A stretch of DNA of 36,885 nucleotides from DASZBX01 sp035943635 (GTDB lineage Bacteria; Actinomycetota; Actinomycetes; Streptomycetales; Catenulisporaceae). The notes under the pieces were generated by a model that saw nothing but the letters and a program-made list of their open reading frames with translations, searched no databases and was not told where the DNA came from. Every line of letters starts with the position of its first letter. The stretch's first letter is position 1. Shown here one piece after another: positions 1 to 9,900 of this stretch. The translations under genes were made by a program, and so were the position numbers. The stretch covers positions 1 to 36,885 of the forward strand of contig DASZBX010000042.1 in NCBI GenBank assembly GCA_035943635.1, read 5' to 3'.

Positions 1-159
1 ATGTCTCAAGGCGCGAATCCGGTGATCGCCGTCGCCTGGCCGCACCGCACGCAACGGCACAGACGACCGAGTATGAGCCGTCCCGTGCGGCGCGCCCATG
101 CTCGGCGCTGACCAGATTCGCCTCACCTACCAGCACAAACCAGCGGTCATGCCGTGGCC

Positions 160-188
160 TTGACACATTCCCAAACACTGCCTAGGAG
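160..188 (+). promoter_or_regulatory. Vegetative (HrdB-type) promoter of the mbtH-NRPS operon
   Basis: TTGACA at 160-165 is followed after exactly 17 bases by TAGGAG at 183-188. This is close to the actinomycete housekeeping consensus TTGACA-N17/18-TAGGAT. Transcription would start near 195, giving a leader of about 145 bases before the MbtH start. The GCTATCC/GATACCG element lies inside that leader, so it would be well placed for a repressor or for a second promoter. The promoter call rests on sequence only. Confidence 0.6.
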
Positions 189-225
189 CCTGCGGCCGGT
201 ATCACCAGCGCCGGGCCGCCGGATC

Positions 226-256
226 GCTATCCGCCCGCTTTCGGCGCGCGATACCG
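226..256 (+). promoter_or_regulatory. Composite element GCTATCC-N17-GATACCG upstream of mbtH
   Basis: GCTATCC at 226-232 and GATACCG at 250-256 are separated by 17 bases with TTTCG at 239-243. GAAG follows four bases after GATACCG. The same arrangement, with the same spacing, lies at 18651-18681 upstream of the amidinotransferase gene. An additional CGGTATC (reverse complement of GATACCG) lies at 197-203. The two arms are partly inverted (TATC...GATA). It could be a regulator site, or a -35/-10 pair for an alternative sigma factor. Confidence 0.45.
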
Positions 257-338
257 GACAGAAGCCGGGCCCGCCTACCGTCCGAGACAGAAGGCGGCCG
301 GCGGCAAGCCGGACGCACCGACGCTTAGGGAGCCCGGG

Positions 339-560
339 ATGACCAATCCGTTCGAGGACGACGAAGCCCCTTACCTGGTCCTGGTCAACGACGAGGGCCA
401 GCACTCGATCTGGCCGGTCTTCGCCGAACCGCCGGCCGGCTGGACCGAGGTGTTCCGCGGCGCGGGCAAGGCCGAGGCCCTGGCGTACGTGGAGGAGCAC
501 TGGACCGACCTGAGGCCCAAGAGCCTGGTCGACGCGATGGCCCGCCAGTCGGCTCGCTGA
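339..560 (+). CDS. mbtH: MbtH-like NRPS accessory protein
   Basis: A 73-residue protein of the MbtH family, cytoplasmic chaperones that bind NRPS adenylation domains and are often needed for their folding and activity. Family hallmarks are visible: NDEGQHSIWP near residues 19-28, PAGW near 34-37 and the C-terminal block WTDLRPKSL. The length is typical (about 65-75 residues). The ATG is preceded by GGGAGC at a suitable distance. NRPS 1 begins 11 bases after the stop, so the two are almost surely cotranscribed, and this protein probably serves one or more of the four adenylation domains in the cluster. Nothing is unusual in the sequence. Confidence 0.95.
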   Translation: MTNPFEDDEAPYLVLVNDEGQHSIWPVFAEPPAGWTEVFRGAGKAEALAYVEEHWTDLRPKSLVDAMARQSAR

Positions 561-571
561 CGGGAGGCGGC

Positions 572-3500
572 ATGAACCCCGGTCTCAGCCTGCACGGATT
601 GTTCGAAGCACAGGCGGCCCGCACTCCCGAGGCGACAGCGGTGGTGTCCGGGCGCGGACGCCTCGGTTACGCCGCGCTGGACGCCCGCGCCGCCGCCGTC
701 GCCGGCCGGCTGCGGGCCGCCGGCGCCGGCCCGGACGACGTGGTTGCGATCGCGCTGGACCGGTCGGCCGACCTGGTGGCCGCGATGCTCGCGGTCCTCA
801 AGACCGGCGCGGCGTTCCTGCCGATCGACACGGCCTACCCGGCCGGGCACATCGCCGCCATGTTGGAGGACGGGCGCCCGGCGCTCGTCCTGACCGCCTC
901 GGCCACCGCCCACCTGCTGCCCGAGACGAGCCGGCTGCTGGTGCTGGACGGGCCGGGCGACGGGCTGAGTCACGGCTCGGCCGACGGCCCGAGCGACGGC
1001 CCGAGCAGCGGCCCGGCAGAGCCGACACCGGCGCCGGAACAAGAGATCCTCCCGGATCAGGCCGCCTACGTCATCTACACCTCAGGTTCAACCGGTCGGC
1101 CCAAGGGCGTGGTGATCTCCCACCGCGCGATCACCAACTACCTGGCCTGGCAGCTCGCCGAGTACCCGCTGACCCCGGCCGACCGCTTCATCCAGAAGTC
1201 CCCGACCGGGTTCGACGGCGCCGTGCTGGAGTTCTTCCTGCCGCTGTGCGCGGGCGCGGCCGTGGTACTGGCCCGGCCGGACGGGCACCGGGAGCCGGAG
1301 TACATCGCCGAGCTGATCGCCCGGGAGAAGGTCACCCTCGCGCAGTTCGTCCCGTCGATGCTGCCGGTCTTCCTCGGCGACGACCTGGCGCCGCTGTGCC
1401 GGACCCTGCGGCGGGTCTACTCGGCCAGCGACACGCTCTCGGCCGCGGTCCGGGAGCGGTTCCATCAGCGCCTGGACGCCGAACTGGTCAACCTCTACGG
1501 CCCGACCGAGGCCGCTGTGGACGCCGCGCACTGGCTCTGCCCGCCCGATCCCGGGCCGGGCGAGGCCAATCCGCCGGTCGGCGCGGCCGTGGCGAACATG
1601 CGGGTCGAAGTGCTCGACGCCCGTCTTCGCCGCGTGCCCGCGTTGCAGGAGGGCGAGATCTACCTGTCCGGGATCCAGCTGGCCCGCGGCTATCTGGGCC
1701 GGTCCGGGCTGACCGCCGAGCGCTTCGTCGCCGATCCGTACGGCGGCCCGGGCGAGCGGATGTACCGGACCGGAGACCTCGGCCGCTGGCGGGCGGACGG
1801 CCTGCTGGAGTTCGCCGGCCGCGCCGACGGCCAGGTGAAGATCGGCGGGGTCCGGGTGGAACCCGCGCAGATCGAGGCGGCCCTGGCCGGGCATCCCGGG
1901 GTGCGGCTGGCCGCGGCCAAGACGGTGCCGGCCCCGGCCGGGGAACGCCGGCTGGCCGCCTACGTCGTGCCGGTGGATCAGGGCACGCTCACGCCGGACG
2001 GCCTGCGCCGGTTCCTGCGCGAGCGGCTGCCCGCGGCGATGGTGCCGGCTTACGTCCTGTTCCTCGACGACATCCCGCTCACCCCGAACGAGAAGCTCGA
2101 CCGGGCCTGCCTCCCGATGCCAGACTTCGATGACGCCGAGCCGGATTTCGTGAAGGAAACTCAGGTCCAGGCCAACGCAGGCGACGCAGAACAGGCCTTT
2201 TATTCGCTCGTCCGCGAAGTCCTGGGTGTGCCCCGGGCGACGGAGCAGGACAGCGTGATCGGTCTCGGCGGCGACAGCATCACCGCCATCAACCTGGCCA
2301 GCCGGGCCCGCCAGGCCGGATTCGGCATCACGACCGGTGACGTGCTGCGGCACAAGACCCTCGGCGATCTCCTGCGAGCCGGGCTGGCCGCACCGGCCGG
2401 GACCGGCGCGTCCGCGGCGGGCGACCAGGAGGGCGTCGGCCCGTTCCCGCCGACCCCGATCATGCACTGGCTGGACGAGCAGGGCGGCCCGATCGACGCC
2501 TTCAGCCAGTCCATGGTGCTGCGCACCCCGGCCGACCTGCGGGAAGCGGAGCTGCTCGACTGTCTCCAAACCCTGATAGACCGGCACGACATGCTGCGCG
2601 CGCGGTTCCCGGGGCTGGGCCAGGAGGGTGCCGGACAGCCCGAGGTGCTCAAGGTCGGCGCCGTCTCGGCCGTCTCGCTCCTCGAAGCAGTGGACGCGGA
2701 CGGTATCGCCGACAACGATCTTCGAGACCTGATTCGATCCGGTCTGGAACGGTCCCGGGACCACCTCAGTCTCAGCGAACCGAAGTTGCTGCACGCAATC
2801 TGGTACCAGTACTCTGACGGCCGCCCGGGACGGCTGGCCATCCTGGTCAACCACCTGGCCATCGACGGGGTCTCCTTGCGCGTGCTGCAAGCCGACCTGG
2901 CCGAGGCGTGGCGTTCGCTGCGCCGGACCGGAACCGCGCAGGTGGCGCCCGTGCCGGTGTCCTTCCGCCGCTGGGCCGGACTGCTGGAGCAGGAGGCGCG
3001 CAGCCCGCGCCGCAGCAGGGAACTGACCCACTGGCTCGCCGCCACCGCGGCCGGCGCGGCGCCGCTGGCCCGGCGCGGGTTGGACCGTTCCGACACACTC
3101 GCCACCGCCCGGATCCGCCGGTTCGACCTGCCGGCCGGACCCACCGGTGTGCTGCTCGGCCGGGCGCCGGGCGTGCTGGGCGTCGACGTGAACACCCTGC
3201 TGGTCACCGGCCTCGCGCTCGCCCTGGCCGAATGGCGCGAGCCCGATCCCGCAGCCGGCCCGGCCGATCCGGCCACAGCGGCCACCCCGGACTTCCTGAT
3301 CGCGATGGAGGGCCACGGGCGCGAACCGGTGTTCCCCGGGCTCGACCCGGGCCGGACCGTCGGCTGGTTCACCACCATGTTCCCGGTCCGGATCAGCCTG
3401 GACGGGATCCAGACCCGGCCGACCGGATCCGCGCCGTCCGCCCTGCGCCGGGCCGTGCACCGGGTCGGCGCGCAGCTGGCCGCGATCCCGGACCACGGGT

Positions 3501-3988
3501 TCGGCTACGGCCTGCTGCGGCACCTGAACCCGGACACCGGCGCCCGGCTGGCCGACCGTCCGGGCCGGCCCGAGCTGCTGCTCAACCACCTGGGCCGGTT
3601 CGCCGAGGCGGACGCCGCGGACTGGGCCCTGGACGCCGAGCACGACGTGGCCATGGACGAGGCCGACGGCGCGACCCCGCTGGCGTTCCCGATCGAGGTC
3701 AACAGCCTGGCCATGCCGCGCGGCGGCGGCCAGGTGCTCAGCGCGGTCTGGCAGTGGGCCGACTCCGCGGTCGGCGCGGACGAGGTGGCCCGGCTGGCCG
3801 AACTCTGGTTCGCCCGGCTCACCGACCTCGCGCACCTGGCCGAGCAGATCGGCCAGGGCGAGCAGTCCGCGCCAAGCGAATCGGCCGAGCCGGCCGCCTC
3901 GCCGCTCCGCTCCCCCGGCCCGGTGCGCCGCACTGCGGCCTCCGCCGAGGCCGAATCCGAGTTCGAATCCGACTTCAGGGCCTTTTGA
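572..3988 (+). CDS. NRPS 1, initiation module A-PCP-E
   Basis: A 1138-residue nonribosomal peptide synthetase subunit that activates the first amino acid and epimerises it. Order: adenylation domain (about 10-510, with YTSGSTGRPKG near 170 and NEKLDR near 507), carrier domain with LGGDS (phosphopantetheine serine about 568), then epimerisation domain (about 625-1090). GGDS rather than GGHS is typical of carriers before an epimerase. The epimerase has NHLAIDG (760-766), where the first His of HHxxxDG is Asn but the second, catalytic His is kept, plus late motifs GYGLLRHL and LLNHLGRF. There is no starter condensation domain, so N-acylation by this enzyme is not expected. My by-eye specificity code is D-G-L-Q-Y-A-L-V-D-K, which I cannot assign to a substrate. 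The acidic C-terminal tail may dock onto NRPS 2. A GGGAGG ribosome site precedes the ATG. The stop overlaps the next start (TGATG). Confidence 0.93.
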   Translation: MNPGLSLHGLFEAQAARTPEATAVVSGRGRLGYAALDARAAAVAGRLRAAGAGPDDVVAIALDRSADLVAAMLAVLKTGAAFLPIDTAYPAGHIAAMLEDGRPALVLTASATAHLLPETSRLLVLDGPGDGLSHGSADGPSDGPSSGPAEPTPAPEQEILPDQAAYVIYTSGSTGRPKGVVISHRAITNYLAWQLAEYPLTPADRFIQKSPTGFDGAVLEFFLPLCAGAAVVLARPDGHREPEYIAELIAREKVTLAQFVPSMLPVFLGDDLAPLCRTLRRVYSASDTLSAAVRERFHQRLDAELVNLYGPTEAAVDAAHWLCPPDPGPGEANPPVGAAVANMRVEVLDARLRRVPALQEGEIYLSGIQLARGYLGRSGLTAERFVADPYGGPGERMYRTGDLGRWRADGLLEFAGRADGQVKIGGVRVEPAQIEAALAGHPGVRLAAAKTVPAPAGERRLAAYVVPVDQGTLTPDGLRRFLRERLPAAMVPAYVLFLDDIPLTPNEKLDRACLPMPDFDDAEPDFVKETQVQANAGDAEQAFYSLVREVLGVPRATEQDSVIGLGGDSITAINLASRARQAGFGITTGDVLRHKTLGDLLRAGLAAPAGTGASAAGDQEGVGPFPPTPIMHWLDEQGGPIDAFSQSMVLRTPADLREAELLDCLQTLIDRHDMLRARFPGLGQEGAGQPEVLKVGAVSAVSLLEAVDADGIADNDLRDLIRSGLERSRDHLSLSEPKLLHAIWYQYSDGRPGRLAILVNHLAIDGVSLRVLQADLAEAWRSLRRTGTAQVAPVPVSFRRWAGLLEQEARSPRRSRELTHWLAATAAGAAPLARRGLDRSDTLATARIRRFDLPAGPTGVLLGRAPGVLGVDVNTLLVTGLALALAEWREPDPAAGPADPATAATPDFLIAMEGHGREPVFPGLDPGRTVGWFTTMFPVRISLDGIQTRPTGSAPSALRRAVHRVGAQLAAIPDHGFGYGLLRHLNPDTGARLADRPGRPELLLNHLGRFAEADAADWALDAEHDVAMDEADGATPLAFPIEVNSLAMPRGGGQVLSAVWQWADSAVGADEVARLAELWFARLTDLAHLAEQIGQGEQSAPSESAEPAASPLRSPGPVRRTAASAEAESEFESDFRAF

Positions 3989-6900
3989 TGCGAAAAGAGA
4001 GCACGATGCACCCGTCTCCCATCGAGGACGTCCTGCCGCTCGCCCCTCTGCAGGAGGGCCTGCTGTTCCACGCCCTGTACGAGCACGAAGCCAGGGGCCT
4101 GTACCTGACCCAGACCGCGGTGCGGCTGGTCGGGCCGCTGGACCCGGACCGGTTGCGCCGGTCGGCGACCGAGCTGCTGGCCCGGCATCCGAACCTGCGG
4201 GCCGGCTTCCGCCACCGCAAGAGCGGCGAACCGGTCCAGGTGATCCGCCGGGACCCGACCCCCACTTGGGCGCAGCTGGAGGCCCGCGGCCCGGGCGGCG
4301 CGCAGCCCGCGATCGAGGAGGACTGGGAGCGCGGCATGGACGTCGGCGCCGAGACCCTCCTGCGGTTCACCCTGATCCAGGAGGGCGACGCCGAGCACGT
4401 CCTGCTGATCACCGCGCATCACCTGCTGATGGACGGCTGGTCGGAGATGCTGCTGCTGCGCGAGCTCGTGCAGCTCTACGTCGGCGGCTGTGACGCCCTG
4501 CCGCCGGCGCCCGCGTTCCGCGGCTATCTGGACTGGCTGGGCGCCCAGGACCGGCCGGCCTCGGAGAAGCGCTGGGGCGAGGCCATGGCCGGGTTCGCCG
4601 AGCCGACCTGCGTGGCCCCGGCCCGGGCGCAGCGGCCCGAGGTGGAGCCGGTGGACGTCACCGCGGAACTGTCGCAGGACTCGACGTCGGCGGTGCGGAT
4701 GCTCGCCCGCGCCTGCGGGTGCACCGTCAACACCGTGATCCAGGCCGCGTGGGCGCTGACCCTGAGCCGGCACCTGGGCGTCGACGACGTCGTGTTCGGC
4801 ACCACGGTCACCGTGCGCCCGCCGGAGCTCGACGGCGCCCGGGACATGATCGGCCTGCTGATCAACACGGTGCCGGTGCGGGTCGAGCTGCGCCCGGGCG
4901 ACGCGTTCCGCGACCTGGTCGCCCGGATCCACGACCAGCGGTCCACCCTGATGGAGGACGACTACCTGGGCCTGACCGACATCCAGCGGGTGGCCGGGGC
5001 GAGCTCGGCGCTGTTCGACACGAACGTGGTCTTCGACAACTTCCCGATGAGCGACTACGACCTCGGCGTGGACAGCGGCGACTTGGCCCTGAGCGACTTC
5101 CGCTACCGGGACACCTCGCACTACCCGCTCACGCTCATCGTCGAACCGCGCGACCGGATGGAACTGCGGCTGCACTACCACCCGGATCTGTTCGGCGAGC
5201 CGCTGATGCGCGGCTGGGTGCACCGGATCGCGCGCCTGCTGGAGGCCGTGGCCCAGGACCCGGACCGCGCCCTGGACGCGATCGACCTGCTCGACGAGCA
5301 GGAGCGCCGCCGCGTGCTGACCGAGTGGAACGACACCGCGCGCGAGGTCCCGGACACCTGCCTGGCCACCCTCTTCGAGGCCCAGGCGGCCCGGACCCCG
5401 GACCGGCCCGCGCTCACCTGCGAAGGCGCGACCCTGACCTACGCGCAGCTCAACGCGCGGGCGAACCGGTTGTCCCGGCTGCTGATCGAGGCGGGCGTCC
5501 GGCCGGAGCAGTACGTCGGCGTGTACCTGCCCCGGTCGCTCGACGCCGTGGCCGCGATGCTGGCGGCTGCGAAGGCCGGGGCCGCCTACCTGCCGATCGA
5601 CCCGCAGTACCCGGCCGAACGGGTCCGGTTCATGCTCGACGACGCCGCACCGAGCGTCGTGGTCACCGACACCGCGCTCGGCGCCGCCATCCCGGACGAG
5701 CTTTCGCTGATCCTGGACTGCGCGAAGACCACGACCGCGCTGGAGCACCAGCCGGACACGGACCTCACCGACGAGGACCGCCTCGGGCCGCTCACCCCGC
5801 GCGCGGCCGCGTACGTCATCTACACCTCCGGCTCGACCGGCCGGCCCAAGGGCGTCGTGATCGAGCAACGCTCCATGTGCGCGTACCTCCAGCGTTCGCG
5901 GGCCATGTACCCGGACACTCAGGGTTCTTCGGTCGTGCACTCCTCGCTGTCCTTCGACCTGACCGTCACGGCCCTGTTCACCCCGCTGGTCAACGGCGGC
6001 CACGTCACCCTCGCCGACCTGGCCGAGGAGGCCCTGGCCGGGGTCGGGCAACCGACCTTCATGAAGTGCACCCCGAGCCACCTGGCCCTGCTGGACGCGC
6101 TGGCGCCCGAGTCCTCCGCCTCCGGGATGCTGATCCTCGGCGGCGAGCTGCTCACCGGCGAGATGCTGCGCACCTGGCGCGCGAACCACCCGCGGGCGAC
6201 CGTGCTCAACGTCTACGGCGCGACCGAGGCGACGGTCAACAGCACCGAGAACCCGATCCCCCCGGACGCGGTCCTCGGCGACGGCCCGCTCCCGGCCGGC
6301 CGGCCGTTCTGGAACACCCAGATCTACCTGCTGGACCGGCGCCTGCACCCGGTCCCGCCGGGCGCGGCCGGCGAGATCTACATCGGCGGCGTCCAGCTGG
6401 CCCGCGGCTACCTGAACCGGCCCGGCCTGTCCGCCGAGCGCTTCGTGGCCGACCCGTTCGGCGCGCCCGGCGCCCGGATGTACCGCACCGGCGACCTCGG
6501 CCGCTGGACCGAGGACGGCCTGCTGGAGTTCGCCGGGCGGGTGGACACCCAGATCAAGCTGCGCGGCCACCGGATCGAGCCCGGCGAGATCGAGGCGGCC
6601 CTGACCTCGCACCCCGACCTGGACCAGGCCACGGTGTTCGTCCGCGAAGACCGGGCCGGGGACCCGCGGCTGGTGGCCTACGTGGTGCCCGCCCCCGGCC
6701 GCGCCGCCGATTCCGAGGCCTGGCGCGGCTACCTGGCCGAACGGCTGCCCGACTACCTGGTGCCGGCCGCGATCGTGCCGGTGGACCGGTTCCCGCACAC
6801 CGTCAACGGCAAGCTGGACCGCAGGGCCCTGCCGGCCCCCGAGTACCGCCGCGCCCCCGGCGCCGGCGCGCCGCGCACCCCGCAGGAGGAACTGCTGTGC

Positions 6901-9900
6901 GGGCTGTTCGCCGAGGTGCTCGGCGGGCCCGAACCGGGCGTGGACGAGGACTTCTTCGCCCTCGGCGGCAACTCGCTGCTGGCGATCCGGCTGATCAGCC
7001 GGGCCCGGTCGATCTTCGGCCGGGAGCTGACCGTGCGCACCCTGTTCGACAGCCCGACCGTCGCGGGCCTGGCCGCCCGGCTGGATCGGGCCGAGGCCGC
7101 GCGCACCGCGGTCACCGCCCAGGAGCGGACCGGGCGGATCCCGCTCTCGGCCAGCCAGCGCAGCCTGTGGATCCTGGAGCAGACCGGCGGCCCGAGCCCG
7201 ATGTACAACGTGCCGCTGGCCGCGCGGCTGACCGGCGGCCTGGACCGCGCCGCCTTGCGCGCCGCCCTGGCCGACGTGGTCGCCCGGCACGAGAGCCTGC
7301 GCACGGTCTACGAACAGGACGGCGACGAGCTCTGGCAGCGCGTGCTCGCCCCCGAGGACGCGAACGTGCCGTTCGACCTGGTCGACTGCACCCCGGAGAC
7401 GGCCCGGCAGCACCTGGACGACGCCTCCCGGTACGCCTTCGAACTCGGCGGGCAGCTGCCGGTCCGGGCCTGGCTGTTCGCCGTCCGCCCGGACGAGCAC
7501 CTCCTGCTGGTGCTGATCCACCACATCGCCTGCGACGGCCCGGCCAACCTCGTGCTGGCCCGGGACCTGGCCGAGGCCTACGCCGCCCGCACCCAGGGCG
7601 CCGCCCCCGCATGGGAGCCGGCGAAGGTGCAGTACCCGGACGTCGCCCTGTGGCAGCGCAAGGTGCTGGGCGACCAGAAGGACCCCGGCAGCCCGCTGTT
7701 CAAGCAGCTGGAGACCTGGAAGCAGCTGCTGGCCGGGCTGCCCGAAGAGATCCGGCTGCCCCGGGACCGGCCGCGCACGGCCACCTCGGCCACCCCGCGC
7801 TGCGGCTCGGTCTACTTCGAGGTGCCGGCCGAGCTGCACGCCCGTCTGATCGGCACGGCCCGCACGCACGGCGCGACCCAGTTCATGGCGGTCCAGGCGG
7901 CCCTGGCCGTGCTGCTGGCCAAGTCCGGCGCCGGGCCGGACATCCCGATCGGCGTGCCGGTCACCGGCCGTACCGACGAGGCGCTGGCCGACGTCGTCGG
8001 GTACTTCATCAACTCGCTGGTGCTGCGCACCGACCTGTCCGGCGATCCGAGCCTGGCCGAGCTGCTCGGCCGGGTGCGCGACTACGACCTGGCCGCGTTC
8101 AGCAACCAGGACCTGCCGTTCGAGGCCGTGGTCGAAGCGCTCAACCCGCCGCGCGCGGCGAACCGGACCCCGTTGTTCCAGGTCCGCCTGGTCTTCAACG
8201 AGGACAAGGAACGGGCCGCGGTGCGCGCCCTGGCGGCGCTGCCCGGTATCTCCGTGGACGAAGAGGTGATCGACAGCGCCACCGCGAAGTTCGACCTGCT
8301 GTTCCGCTTCGTCGAACGCGGCGACGCGCCGAACAACGGGACCGGCCTGGACGGCGTGCTGGAGTACAACGCCGACCTGTTCGACGAGGCCACCGCACGG
8401 GACCTGCCCGGCCGGCTGCTGCGGGTGCTGCGCGCCCTGGCCGACCAGCCGCGGGCCCGGGTCTCGGACGTGGACGTGCTGCTGCCCGAGGACCGCCGCC
8501 GCGTGCTGGTGGACTGGAACGCCACCGAGCGCGACGTGCCCGAGCGCACCCTGCCACAGCTGTTCGAGGCGCAGGTGGCCGAGACCCCGGACGCCCCGGC
8601 GCTGACCTGCGACGGCCGCACGCTGAGCTACGCCCAGCTCAATGACCGGGCCAACCGGCTGGCCCGGCACCTGGTCGACGCGGGCGTCGGGCCGGAGCGC
8701 ACCGTCGCCGTCTTCCTGCCCCGGTCGGCCGACGCCGTGACGGTGATGCTGGCCGCGGCGAAGGCCGGCGGCGCCTACGTGCCGATCGACCCGCAGTACC
8801 CTGACGAGCGGGTCGCCTACATGCTCGCCGACGCTGCGCCGCGCCTGGTCCTGACCACTGCGCACCTGGGCTCGCGGATCCCGGACGCCGCGTTCCTGCC
8901 GCTGGACACCCCACAAGTCAGCACCCTGCTCGGCCAGTATCCGGGCACTGATCTGACCGACGCGGACCGCCTGGGCCCGCTCACCCGCAACACCCCGGTC
9001 TACGTCATCTACACCTCGGGGTCGACCGGGCGGCCCAAGGGCGTCGTGGTCGAGCACCGGTCGGTCGGCGCCTACCTCGAACGCGCCCGGACGGTCTACC
9101 CGGACACCGCGGGCATCTCGCTCGTGCACTCCTCGCTCTCGTTCGACCTGACCGTCACGGCCCTGTTCACCCCGCTGGTCAACGGCGGCCACGTCGTGCT
9201 CGCGGAACTGGCCGAGGAAGCCCTCGCGCACGTCCCGCAGCCGGCCTTCATGAAGGTCACCCCGAGCCACCTGACCCTGCTCGACACCCTGCCGCAGGAC
9301 GCCTCGCCGGCCGGCACCCTGGTCGTCGGCGGGGAGGCGCTGCGCGGCGAGGACCTGCGCGGCTGGCGCGAACGCCACCCGGACGCGACCGTGATCAACG
9401 CCTACGGCCCGACCGAGCTGACCGTCAACTGCGCCGACCACCACATCCCGGCCGGGACCCCGGTCCCCGACGGGCCGGTGCCGATCGGCCGGCCGTTCTG
9501 GAACACCCGGGCCTACGTGCTCGACGACCGGCTCCAACCCGCCGCGCCCGGCGTCGTCGGCGAGCTGTACGTGTCCGGCACCGCGCTGGCCCGCGGCTAC
9601 CTGGGCCGGCCGGGCCTGACCGCGGAACGCTTCGTGGCCGACCCGTTCGGCGCGCCCGGCTCCCGGATGTACCGCACCGGCGACCTGGCCCGCTGGACCG
9701 GCGCCGGCCTGCTGGAATACGCCGGGCGGGCCGACGGCCAGCTCAAGCTGCGCGGCCACCGGATCGAGCCGGGCGAGATCGAGGCCGCCCTGGCCGGGCA
9801 CCCGGACGTCGCCCGCGCCGCCGTGCTGCTGCGCGAGGACCAGCCGGGCGACCAGCGCCTGGTCGCCTACCTGGTGGCCGCCCCGGGCCGGGCCGCCGAC

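Larger units (their letters stand above)
1..338. other. Upstream intergenic region of the NRPS operon
   Basis: No convincing gene is seen here. Short frames that can be opened (for example 154-342 on plus) have no family resemblance. The right half holds a good vegetative promoter (160-188), followed by CGGTATC (197-203), GCTATCC (226-232) and GATACCG (250-256), which are annotated separately. The first 150 bases show nothing I can name. Confidence 0.6.

Noticed and set aside
154..342. 62-codon frame upstream of mbtH
   Set aside because: It starts before the predicted transcription start of the good promoter, overlaps regulatory repeats and has no recognisable product.
572..3988. Naming a substrate for module 1 (and likewise for NRPS 3)
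   Set aside because: The hand-read codes DGLQYALVDK and DAWFAGAILK match no code I can recall with confidence; only the two DLTK codes were interpreted.
3600..3988. Second condensation domain reading of the NRPS 1 C-terminal half
   Set aside because: The GGDS carrier motif, GYGLLRHL and LLNHLGRF motifs point to an epimerase, and the following condensation domain is of the D-L type.
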